This document shows positions 27,994 to 35,588 of a stretch of 64,000 bases of DNA, piece after piece (within the stretch, counting starts at the first letter, position 1; each line of letters begins with the position of its first letter). This DNA comes from Photobacterium chitinilyticum (GTDB taxonomy: Bacteria > Pseudomonadota > Gammaproteobacteria > Enterobacterales > Vibrionaceae): the NCBI RefSeq assembly GCF_004104355.1, contig NZ_RJLM01000004.1, forward strand, positions 186,001 to 250,000. The letters run 5' to 3'. The notes under the pieces are model-generated. The model was not told the DNA's origin. It ran no database searches and saw only the letters and a program-made list of their open reading frames with translations. The position numbers and the translations under genes are program-made.

Positions 27994-28009
27994 AGCAATA
28001 AGTGGGCCA
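27994..28009 (-). promoter_or_regulatory. Sigma-54-like promoter before the PhnD/kinase pair
   Basis: TGGCCC-ACTTA-TTGCT on the minus strand differs from the RpoN consensus at one core base and keeps GG-N10-GC. The predicted start is near 27984, about 25 bases before the ATG, which leaves room for the ribosome-binding site. It lies in the 77-base gap after the cardiolipin synthase gene. No enhancer site was recognised inside the cls end. Confidence 0.55.
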
Positions 28010-28036
28010 TGTTGTGCTGATGGGAAAGCCAGCTTT

Positions 28037-29494
28037 TTATAGTAATGGGCTGAACATATAAAAAAACTGTTCAATAAGTTTGTTGGTAACAGGGCGTTTC
28101 TCCCATTCGCTAAGTGCGATGTGGGCTGAGTCGTTAATGTATTCTTGCTGTAGCCAGCTGAGTTGCTGGGTAAATTCGGGGTTATCTACCGCCAGCGTGA
28201 CCTCAAAGTTGAGCCATAAACTACGCATGTCGAGGTTTACGGTGCCAATGAGGCAGTGATTGTTATCGATAACAACCGATTTGGTGTGAAGCAACCCGCC
28301 ATGAAAACGGTGAATATTGACTCCGGCAGTTAATAGCTCGGTAAAGAAAGAGCGGCTGGCCCACTCAACCATGATCGAGTCATTTTTATCAGGAATGACG
28401 ATATGAACGCTTACGCCACGTTCAGCTGCACTTTCTAGTGCATGGAGCAGGTTCTCGCTCGGGACGAAGTATGGGGTGGTGATAACTATGCTTTTCTGCG
28501 CCTGGTAAATACTCAGAAGTAGCACCTGGTGAATAATTTCATCGGGCATGCCGGGACCTGAAGGGATCACCTGGATCATGTCAGAACTGTCTGCTGGAGA
28601 GGGTAACTTGCATGCCGGCAGCTGTGGCAGGTAGCGTTCGCCAGTTTCGACTTCCCAATCCCAGGCCTGAATGCAGTTCAGTACTGCCACAGTAGGTCCC
28701 GTCACCCGCACCATGACATCGATCCACTGGCCAACTCCCGCTTTGGTTTTGAAGTGTTCGGGATCGACCAGGTTCATCGATCCTGTATAGGCGATGCAGT
28801 TGTCAATCACAACAATTTTTCGGTGCTGGCGAAGATCAAGACGCCGCAGGAACATACGCAGCGGTGTTACAGCTAGCGCCTCGGTGATCTCTATGCCGGC
28901 ATGACGCATTAATCTCGGCCAATACGAGCGGAAAAAACGCATGCTACCCGCCGCATCCAGCATTACCTTGACGGTGACCCCGCGTTTTGCCGCCATAATC
29001 AGTGCGCTGGCCACTTCGTTGGCTAGTCCTCCCGGGTGCCAGATATAAAATTCGAGGTGAATTGTATCCTGTGCTTGGTGAATATCTTCGATTAGCGAGT
29101 GGAGGATTTTGTGCGGGGAGTCCTGTAAAGAAAGCGAATTGCCGCAAAGAGCAGGGATCCCCAGACGGTTTTCACATAAGTCACTGATAGGCCGGGCATG
29201 GTGGCTCATATGCTGAGGCTGGTGGCCGGGGCAGTCATTCAGGCGCTGGAACCAGTCGGCAAATGGTTGGAACATTTCCAACGCCCGCATTGCACGCTTT
29301 TTCCCTAGGTTGAGCTCGCCTACGAGTAGATAAGCAAAAACACCGCCAATAGGGATGATATAGATGATCATCAGCCATGCCAGTGAAACACCTACAACCC
29401 GGCGCTTAAATACAACGCGCATTGTTACGCCAGCAATAATTAGCCAGTAAAAGAAGATGCTGACCCAAGCGAGTACTTGATAAAACTGTTCCAT
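28037..29494 (-). CDS. cls: Cardiolipin synthase
   Basis: Inner-membrane phospholipase-D-type enzyme that joins two phosphatidylglycerols into cardiolipin. The 485-residue protein has two N-terminal membrane helices (about 7-27 and 38-58) and two HKD motifs: HRKIVVIDN...GSMNLVD (about 222-245) and HTKSVVIDNNHCLIGTVNLD (about 400-420). Length and layout match ClsA. The Shine-Dalgarno sequence before ATG 29494 is weak. The PhnD/kinase pair follows on the same strand after 77 bases but appears to have its own promoter. Confidence 0.94.
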   Translation of the reverse strand: MEQFYQVLAWVSIFFYWLIIAGVTMRVVFKRRVVGVSLAWLMIIYIIPIGGVFAYLLVGELNLGKKRAMRALEMFQPFADWFQRLNDCPGHQPQHMSHHARPISDLCENRLGIPALCGNSLSLQDSPHKILHSLIEDIHQAQDTIHLEFYIWHPGGLANEVASALIMAAKRGVTVKVMLDAAGSMRFFRSYWPRLMRHAGIEITEALAVTPLRMFLRRLDLRQHRKIVVIDNCIAYTGSMNLVDPEHFKTKAGVGQWIDVMVRVTGPTVAVLNCIQAWDWEVETGERYLPQLPACKLPSPADSSDMIQVIPSGPGMPDEIIHQVLLLSIYQAQKSIVITTPYFVPSENLLHALESAAERGVSVHIVIPDKNDSIMVEWASRSFFTELLTAGVNIHRFHGGLLHTKSVVIDNNHCLIGTVNLDMRSLWLNFEVTLAVDNPEFTQQLSWLQQEYINDSAHIALSEWEKRPVTNKLIEQFFYMFSPLL

Positions 29495-29769
29495 GTGAAT
29501 GGCTTATCTGATTTAAGAAAGAGTTATATATCCTCTATTCTGCATTGAAACGGGCGGAATACCAACGTTATCTTGCCGACAGAAATATCCGCCAATACTT
29601 TTAACAATGGTGAAACAAAATAGTATGGGGTGGTTAATTTATGTGCGGAAAAACGCGTTTCTTAGAGAAATACTAGCATTAAATCAAAAAATAGAGCTGC
29701 GGGCTTCACATTGTATTCCCAAACTGTTTTACTTGCCAATGTTGACGGTGTGATTAATACTCTTTTAAG
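29495..29769. other. Intergenic region between cls and the NSS transporter
   Basis: Divergent intergenic region with promoters for both genes. A possible -35 TTGACG (29742-29747) precedes the TyrR-like box with a weak -10 (TTAAGT, 29765-29770). Nothing else is recognisable. Confidence 0.35.
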
Positions 29770-29787
29770 TGTACATAAAACTTTACA
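29770..29787 (+). promoter_or_regulatory. TyrR box upstream of the NSS transporter
   Basis: TGTACA-TAAAAC-TTTACA matches the TyrR consensus TGTAAA-N6-TTTACA at 11 of 12 arm positions. It lies 60 bases before the chosen start and would overlap the start region of the predicted promoter, suggesting repression by TyrR with aromatic amino acids. The match is seen; the effect is inferred. Confidence 0.55.
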
Positions 29788-29847
29788 CCCGAAATGGGAA
29801 CACATGGAAAGAGCGGTACAATAATTTCAACTAGTGTAGAGAGTCGT

Positions 29848-31182
29848 ATGGCAAGTGGATCAAGAGCGCAGTTTAGCTCACGGATAGGTTTTATTTTGGC
29901 AGCAGCGGGTTCTGCTGTTGGCTTAGGGAACATTTGGGGCTTCCCGACTCAGGCAGCAAGCAACGGTGGTGCTGTATTTCTTATGGTTTATCTGCTGATG
30001 GTGTTTGCGCTGGCGTATCCACTACTTGTTGCAGAATTAACGATTGGCCGATACGGCAGCGCGAACCCAATTAAGTCGCTGCGTTCGGTGTGGCCTCAGC
30101 AGCGTGGGATTGCAACATTGCTTGGGGTGGCCGGGATGATTGCGGTATCGATGATCCTCAGCTTCTACGCAATTGTTGCTGGTTGGCTATTTGGTTTCCT
30201 CGTTGGTCCAATCCTCGAGGCTATTGGCCTGGCATCGGCGGCTAACTGGCTAGAATCCTTCAGTGCTTCCCGTAACTTGGTACTGATGGTCTTCTTTATG
30301 GTGTTGACTATTCTCGTGGTACGTAACGGGGTAGCAAATGGTATCGAACGCTGGTCGACCCGATTGATGCCAGTTCTGCTGGTATTGTTCGTGGTGATGG
30401 TTGCCTACATCCTGACTCAGGATGGTGCCATCGATGGTCTCAAGATGTACCTCGTTCCGGACTTTTCTCACTTCAGCCCAGGCTTGGTAGTGAGTGCAAT
30501 GGGACAGGCATTCTTCTCGTTGTCGCTGGGCGTCTGTTCGATGATGGTTTACGGTTCGTACATCAAAAAAGATGTGAACCTGCCGAAAACCGCCGCCCAA
30601 GTTGCACTGCTAGATACCTCCGTTGCCTTTGTTGCCGGCCTGCTTATTCTGCCTGCGATGTTTGTTGCTCAGCACAATGGTGTTGAGATCTACAGTGATA
30701 GTGGTGCGTTATTGTCGTCTGATACACTGGTCTTTAGTGTATTACCAGCTATGTTCGATACCATGGGTTCAGCAGGCCTGTTTATTGGCGTACTGTTTTT
30801 CGTCTTGATGGTGATTGCGGCGCTGACTTCTTCCATCTCGATGCTGGAAGTACCGGTTGCCTGTGCGACAGAAGAGCTGAATCAAGATCGAAAAGTTGCG
30901 GTATGGTGGATTGGTGGCCTGATTACTTTGTTCTCTGGTATTATCGTTTTCAACTTTGGCGACATGTTCGGCCTGGTCATTTCAATTACGACTGAATATG
31001 CCCAGCCTATTCTAGGTATGCTGTTTGCCCTGCTTGTTGGCTGGGTATGGAAGCGTGACAAAGTACTGCAGGAAATTAAAGAAGGCTATCCTGAACTAGA
31101 GCAAGGGCTGTTCTGGAAAATCTGGCCTTGGTATGTGCGTGTTGTCTGTCCGCTGATGATGCTGTGGGTGTTCTTCGCCTAA
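29848..31182 (+). CDS. Sodium-dependent amino-acid transporter (NSS/SNF family)
   Basis: A 444-residue LeuT-fold sodium symporter with about 11 helices, as in many bacterial NSS proteins. TM1 carries AAAGSAVGLGNIWGFPTQAASNGG, shown here only as GLGNIWGFP: the arginine of the usual GNIWRFP outer-gate motif is replaced by glycine. ATG 29848 (with GAGAG upstream) is preferred over 29794, which would leave only six bases between the TyrR box and the start codon. With a TyrR box upstream, an aromatic amino acid (Tyr, Trp) is a plausible substrate, as known for Tyt1 and MhsT relatives, but this is inference. Confidence 0.88.
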   Translation: MASGSRAQFSSRIGFILAAAGSAVGLGNIWGFPTQAASNGGAVFLMVYLLMVFALAYPLLVAELTIGRYGSANPIKSLRSVWPQQRGIATLLGVAGMIAVSMILSFYAIVAGWLFGFLVGPILEAIGLASAANWLESFSASRNLVLMVFFMVLTILVVRNGVANGIERWSTRLMPVLLVLFVVMVAYILTQDGAIDGLKMYLVPDFSHFSPGLVVSAMGQAFFSLSLGVCSMMVYGSYIKKDVNLPKTAAQVALLDTSVAFVAGLLILPAMFVAQHNGVEIYSDSGALLSSDTLVFSVLPAMFDTMGSAGLFIGVLFFVLMVIAALTSSISMLEVPVACATEELNQDRKVAVWWIGGLITLFSGIIVFNFGDMFGLVISITTEYAQPILGMLFALLVGWVWKRDKVLQEIKEGYPELEQGLFWKIWPWYVRVVCPLMMLWVFFA

Positions 31183-31224
31183 TTTCCAAGCTGGTGTAAC
31201 CCGTTACGGTTATAATCACTGAAT

Positions 31225-31249
31225 AAAGCCGCTCACCCGAGCGGCTTTT
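31225..31249 (+). terminator. Terminator after the NSS transporter
   Basis: AAAGCCGCTC pairs with GAGCGGCTTT around ACCC, then T. Confidence 0.88.
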
Positions 31250-31328
31250 GTGTCTTTGGCATTTGGTATTAAATGCAAACGGTATATACTCCGCGTCTCG
31301 ATTTTCGTCTGCTCAATGGTATCTGGCT

Positions 31329-32015
31329 ATGTTCACTCTGGTTTATCAACATCCTGATTTTTTGGTCATCAATAAACACCCGGATGTGAGTGTTCATAAA
31401 GATGACAATGAACAGCCGTTGCTGACAGCCGTCGCCAAGCAGACTGGCGATGAGAAGCTGTACCTTATTCATCGTCTAGATAAGATGACATCTGGCCTGT
31501 TGTTACTGGGCCGACATCACCAGGCGGCTTCCGAGCTTTCGGTGAACTTTGCCCGCCGCGAGGTCGAAAAGTTTTATTTGGCCATTGGGACAAAAAAACC
31601 TAAGAAAAAGCAGGGTGTGGTGATCGGCGATATGTCCCGCTCTCGCCGTAGCAGCTGGAAGCTTGAAAGCAGCAAAGATAATCCGGCGGTGACCCAGTTC
31701 TTCTCTACCGCAGGTGGTGACGGGCGTCGTCTGTTTTTATGTAAACCCCACACAGGCAAGACCCACCAAATTCGTGTAGCACTGCGCAGCGTCGGATCCG
31801 GGATCACCGGAGATGCAATATACGGCTGTGAAACCGCTGACCGTGGCTATCTTCATGCATTCGCGTTGCGCTTTCCCTATCAGGGGGAATGGCGTCAGTT
31901 TATTTGTCTACCGGATCAAGGGGAACTGTGGAAGACCGCTGAAGTGCAAGTAGCGCTGACAGAATGGCTGTCCCCATGGACACTGGCTTGGCCAAAATTA
32001 CCGAGTAAAAAGTAA
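31329..32015 (+). CDS. RluA-superfamily pseudouridine synthase (TIGR01621-like)
   Basis: A 228-residue stand-alone pseudouridine synthase without S4 domain. The catalytic aspartate lies in HRLDKMTSGLLLLGR, and other RluA-family stretches are LVINKHPDVSVHKDD and KPHTGKTHQIRVALRS. The open frame extends to 31248, but ATG 31329 begins directly at the conserved fold (MFTLVYQHPDFLVINK), so it is preferred; the Shine-Dalgarno is weak. The RNA target is unknown. Length and context resemble the vibrio family TIGR01621 (recalled, not searched). Confidence 0.88.
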   Translation: MFTLVYQHPDFLVINKHPDVSVHKDDNEQPLLTAVAKQTGDEKLYLIHRLDKMTSGLLLLGRHHQAASELSVNFARREVEKFYLAIGTKKPKKKQGVVIGDMSRSRRSSWKLESSKDNPAVTQFFSTAGGDGRRLFLCKPHTGKTHQIRVALRSVGSGITGDAIYGCETADRGYLHAFALRFPYQGEWRQFICLPDQGELWKTAEVQVALTEWLSPWTLAWPKLPSKK

Positions 32016-32209
32016 CAATTGGTTATCAAGTCACCATGTTTATTAAAATAGACCGTTAAAAATAGGTCTTAAAGCCCTTTTTTTACACAGAACTGGTAAA
32101 AACATAAATTATATTTACTAACTGACTGTTAATTGAGCAAACGCAATTAAACTGTTGATAAAGATCACATATAATACCTGCCTAGGAAACGCCTAGATTG
32201 AGGATTACA

Positions 32210-32416
32210 ATGCGCCATACCCGTTCCATGTCGCTTCGTATGCGACTGAAGAAGAAAAAGAACCAATCTCTATTTTGGGGACTAGCGTCATTTCGTCGTA
32301 ATCGTCAAAAGTTCAAATCCCGCGTTAAACACCAAAGACAAGTCCGTATCACCGCAGAATATGTTACCCTCGCCAGCCACCGCCTCCCTGATGAAAATAT
32401 TAAATTAGTCGCCTGA
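32210..32416 (+). CDS. Small, very basic hypothetical protein
   Basis: A 68-residue protein rich in Arg and Lys in its first 45 residues (for example LRMRLKKKKNQ), with a less basic C-terminus; no known domain recognised. Support for translation: GAGG lies 7 bases before the ATG, and a TATAAT hexamer (32170-32175) lies ~35 bases upstream, preceded by a CRP-like half-palindrome (GTTGA-N6-TCACA, 32153-32168). It sits alone between a pseudouridine synthase and a methyltransferase gene. The basic charge suggests nucleic-acid or ribosome binding, but it could also be a spurious frame. Confidence 0.45.
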   Translation: MRHTRSMSLRMRLKKKKNQSLFWGLASFRRNRQKFKSRVKHQRQVRITAEYVTLASHRLPDENIKLVA

Positions 32417-32543
32417 AGCCCCATTGAATGCCGTTTGCTATTGTCTTCCAATGCAGGTAAGTTTTGCTGTCGATAATTGTCTGGAATGGCACAAGGCATT
32501 GGTATTAGAATAGCGCCCTTATTTCGATCAAGACTGTAGAGTT

Positions 32544-33482
32544 ATGGAAACAACTGCGCTACCTACCTTAGAACAACACCTGCTTAATGAACTGACGTCG
32601 CCGCCGACAGAAGTTCGTCGTTTATTCCATGGCCGAGGACGCTGTTGGCAGGGGTTAGAGCAGCTCACTGTTGATTGGTTGAGTGGCCAGGTATTAGTTT
32701 CTTTATTTAAAGAGCCATCCGAGTCATTCCTTAATGAGTTGCACAAAATACTGACGGGGTTATGCACCTCTGAAATTTGGCAGCAAAGTGGCGCGTCATC
32801 GCTTTTGCTACAGCATAGAGACCGACTAGGATCGCCAATGGAGATCCTCTGGGGTGAAAGTGGAGATTATCAGGATGTTGTCGAGAATGGCCTGATTTTT
32901 AAGTTGGATTTAGGCCGTAAACAAAACAATGGTCTATTTCTTGATATGCGTAATGGCCGTGACTGGGTAATGCATCATGCTGCGGGTAAACGGGTGCTTA
33001 ACCTGTTTGCTTATACTTGTGGTTTTTCCGTGGCTGCGATCGAGGGTGGGGCAGAGCATGTGGTTAACCTGGATATGGCGAAAGCGGCATTGAGTCGTGG
33101 TCGCGATAATCACCATCTGAACAAACATGATTTGAAGAAAGTCAGTTTCCTTGGCCACGAGCTTTTTAAGTCATGGGGTAAAGTCCGTAAGCTGGGGCCG
33201 TATGACTTGATCATTATCGATCCGCCGTCGTTTCAAAAAGGTAGCTTCGCCCTGACCAAGGATTACCAGAAGATCCTTCGTCGCTTGCCTGATCTGCTAA
33301 CAGAAGCCGGCAAGGTAGTCGCATGTGTTAACGATCCGTCAGTTTCGTCTCAGTTTTTAATTGATGGGATGGCGACCGAAGCTCCAGAGCTGATGTTTAC
33401 CGAACGTTTGGAAAACCCGCCGGAATTTAAAGACATTGATCCTGAGGGCGGGTTGAAAGTATTGGTGTTTGACCGGAACTAA
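32544..33482 (+). CDS. Class I SAM-dependent methyltransferase (RlmI/RlmK-like)
   Basis: A 312-residue methyltransferase of the type that modifies 23S rRNA cytosine or guanine. SAM-binding and catalytic stretches: FLDMRNGRDWV, VLNLFAYTCGFSVAA (motif I), VNLDMAKAALSRGRDNHHLN, and DLIIIDPPSFQKGSF (motif IV). No N-terminal PUA domain as in RlmI, so the target is uncertain. It is followed by a terminator shared with a convergent lipoprotein gene. Confidence 0.88.
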   Translation: METTALPTLEQHLLNELTSPPTEVRRLFHGRGRCWQGLEQLTVDWLSGQVLVSLFKEPSESFLNELHKILTGLCTSEIWQQSGASSLLLQHRDRLGSPMEILWGESGDYQDVVENGLIFKLDLGRKQNNGLFLDMRNGRDWVMHHAAGKRVLNLFAYTCGFSVAAIEGGAEHVVNLDMAKAALSRGRDNHHLNKHDLKKVSFLGHELFKSWGKVRKLGPYDLIIIDPPSFQKGSFALTKDYQKILRRLPDLLTEAGKVVACVNDPSVSSQFLIDGMATEAPELMFTERLENPPEFKDIDPEGGLKVLVFDRN

Positions 33483-33490
33483 GAATGAAA

Positions 33491-33529
33491 AATACCGCCA
33501 GATGCGTCTACTTGGCGGTATTGTTTTTT
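33491..33529. terminator. Bidirectional terminator
   Basis: AATACCGCCA (33491-33500) pairs with TGGCGGTATT (33513-33522), with T-rich tracts on both strands between convergent genes. Confidence 0.85.
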
Positions 33530-33539
33530 GAGACAGAAA

Positions 33540-33926
33540 TTACTTTGCTAAGCCTTTGCAGTACTCGGTATAGACTGGTTGCTCTGCCATAGTACGGCCA
33601 CGCATATCCATGACCATTATTTTATAGCTTACGCCTTCGCTAAATAAAGGGGTGAGCTCTTCACTGCTGCAGTAATTAACGGCTGCATTTTTGACTGCCT
33701 GCGAAGGTGGGATTTTGCCGCCACCACCATACAAGATCGTGATTTCGACTGTTTTTTCCCGTGCCTGTGCTTTCATGATCTGGTATTCACCGATCTTGTC
33801 ATAGGGCGCTTTGTTGTTGATAAGCGACGCACGACTTTTGGCCAACGCTTTAGCCGCATCATCCTGGTTCGATGCGCAGCCCGCCAGAGCGAGTAATGCG
33901 ATGCATACAAACGTTTTTTTAAACAT
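33540..33926 (-). CDS. Small lipoprotein of unknown function
   Basis: A 128-residue protein with a lipoprotein signal peptide (MFKKTFVCIALLALAGC, lipobox LAGC with Cys17). Asp does not follow the cysteine (next residues ASN), so outer-membrane sorting is expected. The mature part has no recognised domain; two cysteines (in VNYCSSEE and TEYCKG) could pair. It lies 46 bases downstream of yciI. Confidence 0.8.
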   Translation of the reverse strand: MFKKTFVCIALLALAGCASNQDDAAKALAKSRASLINNKAPYDKIGEYQIMKAQAREKTVEITILYGGGGKIPPSQAVKNAAVNYCSSEELTPLFSEGVSYKIMVMDMRGRTMAEQPVYTEYCKGLAK

Positions 33927-33972
33927 CAGATAAATAATCTCGGTTTATTGCTGTGTGTAGCGCCTTTGCCAA

Positions 33973-34272
33973 TTAGGGTAGAACTTTCTTAAATGGCTTA
34001 ACAGTGACATTGTCATATACACCAGCTTCGATGTACGGATCGGCATCAGCCCAAGTCTTGGCATCAGCCAAAGAGTTGAACTCTGCAATGACTGTTGAGC
34101 CAGTGAAACCTGCTTCTCCCGGGTTGTCGCTGTCGATCGCTGGCATTGGACCTGCAACTAATAGCCGGCCCTGCTCTTGTAGCTCTTTCAGGCGGGCTAG
34201 ATGTTTTTCGCGAACACTCAGGCGACGCTCTAAGCTGTTTTCAACATCCTGAGAAAAAATAACATACCACAT
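33973..34272 (-). CDS. yciI: YciI family protein
   Basis: A 99-residue YciI protein (ferredoxin-like dimeric alpha-beta-barrel fold, possible enzymatic role). Typical features are [17 protein letters not shown] at the start, [22 protein letters not shown], and the C-terminal [18 protein letters not shown] with a conserved Asp-Pro. It belongs to the conserved yciI-yciA-yciB neighbourhood next to trp, as in E. coli. Confidence 0.94.
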   Translation of the reverse strand: MWYVIFSQDVENSLERRLSVREKHLARLKELQEQGRLLVAGPMPAIDSDNPGEAGFTGSTVIAEFNSLADAKTWADADPYIEAGVYDNVTVKPFKKVLP

Positions 34273-34326
34273 TCGCTGAATTCTCCCTGTGACTAAGTTA
34301 ATTGATACTGAGCGTTATCTTAAAGC

Positions 34327-34357
34327 AAAAAAAAAGCCCCAACCAGAGGTTAGGGCT
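34327..34357 (-). terminator. Terminator after yciA
   Basis: On the minus strand AGCCCTAACC pairs with GGTTGGGGCT around TCT, followed by a run of nine T. Confidence 0.9.
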
Positions 34358-34373
34358 AATTGTGAGGAAAGCT

Positions 34374-34772
34374 TTACGCTTTTCGTATCGGACGCGGGCG
34401 ACCTTCACTGTTGATAGCCACATAATTAAAGGTAGCTTCACAGACACGGTAGCGATCGCCGATGCTCTCGAGAGCAACAGGCTTTACCCAGACTTCCAGA
34501 GCAATGCTCATTGATGTGTTGCCAATGCGGCTGCATTCGCCGTAGCAGCATACGACGTCGCCGACACTGACTGGGGCCTTAAAGGCAATACTATCGACAG
34601 AGACGGTGACAACGCGTCCGCCTGAAATTTCTTTGGCCAGAATAGCACCGGCCAGATCCAGCTGAGACATAATCCAGCCGCCAAAAATATCGCCATTGGC
34701 ATTGGTGTCTGCAGGCATAGCTAGGGTGCGGAGCAGCAGCTGTCCGCGAGGGATGTTATTTTCTGTGGTCAT
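34374..34772 (-). CDS. yciA: Acyl-CoA thioesterase YciA
   Basis: A 132-residue hot-dog-fold acyl-CoA thioesterase hydrolysing a broad range of acyl-CoAs in the cytosol. The fold signature is clear: NANGDIFGGWIMSQLDLAGAI with the catalytic Asp, and VVTVSVDSIAFKAPV. Length is normal. It follows yciB by 15 bases, so they are probably co-transcribed, and it ends at a strong terminator. Confidence 0.95.
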   Translation of the reverse strand: MTTENNIPRGQLLLRTLAMPADTNANGDIFGGWIMSQLDLAGAILAKEISGGRVVTVSVDSIAFKAPVSVGDVVCCYGECSRIGNTSMSIALEVWVKPVALESIGDRYRVCEATFNYVAINSEGRPRPIRKA

Positions 34773-34787
34773 GGTTCGATTTTACAA

Positions 34788-35327
34788 CTATTCAGTATCG
34801 GTTTCTTTCGGCATATGGTGGTAAATATATCCACCGGTGGCAAGGGTAAAAATCAAAGTTAGGGCTAATAACCCAAAGACTTTAAAATTAACCCACACAT
34901 CAAGCGGCAGCCGGAAGGCTACGTAGACGTTGATAATGGCGCAAATAATAAAAAACAGCATCCAGGCAACATTAATCTGTTTCCAGATCAGCTCCGGAAG
35001 ATTGATTTCATTACTGAGCATCCCCTTGATCAGCGGTTTGCCAAGATACTGGCTGACGGCCAAGCCTCCGGCAAACAGGGTATAGATAATAGTAACTTTC
35101 CACTTGATGAAGTTGTCATCGTGGAGAAATAGCGTTAGCCCGCCAAATACAGCGACCATTATGAAAGTAATGAGCTGCATTTTCTCTACTTTCTTGTACA
35201 GGAACCAAGTCAATACAAGCTGCACTGCTGTAGCAGCTATCAAAGCACCCGTAGCGACGTAGATATCATGTGTTTTATACAAGATAAAGAAGACGATCAG
35301 CGGGATAAAGTCGATCAGTTGTTTCAT
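34788..35327 (-). CDS. yciB: Inner-membrane septation protein YciB (IspA/IspZ family)
   Basis: A 179-residue polytopic inner-membrane protein with about five helices. The start [21 protein letters not shown] is characteristic of YciB. It links to envelope synthesis and cell division in E. coli. It is upstream of yciA on the same transcript. Confidence 0.94.
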   Translation of the reverse strand: MKQLIDFIPLIVFFILYKTHDIYVATGALIAATAVQLVLTWFLYKKVEKMQLITFIMVAVFGGLTLFLHDDNFIKWKVTIIYTLFAGGLAVSQYLGKPLIKGMLSNEINLPELIWKQINVAWMLFFIICAIINVYVAFRLPLDVWVNFKVFGLLALTLIFTLATGGYIYHHMPKETDTE

Positions 35328-35417
35328 TCAATAGCAGCCTTATTGTTGCCAAGCCTCATGGGGCTCAGCGGAATGAACGTATATCGTTGGATATTTGTTG
35401 CTTGCTACTAGTATACC

Positions 35418-35469
35418 TAATACCAATCTGGATAAGTATATGCTCAGTAACTTATCCAGGTTGGTATTA
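35418..35469. repeat. Vibrionaceae-type palindromic intergenic repeat
   Basis: A near-perfect hairpin with 20-base arms (35418-35437 and 35450-35469, one mismatch) around a 12-base loop. The arms begin TAATACCAA and contain CTGGATAAGT. It lies between yciB and the symporter gene. A related element is at 51658-51761; the shared AATACCAA...AAGTAACT core suggests a dispersed non-autonomous repeat. Confidence 0.6.
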
Positions 35470-35515
35470 TTGTCCTTGCTTAGTGTACTTGTGTAATCAC
35501 CTCGTTCTGAATAGT

Positions 35516-35545
35516 AAAAGGCCGCCGACAATTTGTCAGCGGCCT
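35516..35545 (-). terminator. Terminator of the symporter gene
   Basis: On the minus strand AGGCCGCTGAC pairs with GTCGGCGGCCT (one wobble), followed by TTTTA. Confidence 0.82.
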
Positions 35546-35588
35546 CTAACACGGTACTGTTTTGTTCCGTCGAGATAAGTTGAAGCAA

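Noticed and set aside
35340-35588. 82-codon minus-strand frame between yciB and the symporter gene
   Set aside because: It runs through the palindromic repeat and the symporter terminator, has no ribosome-binding site and no domain.
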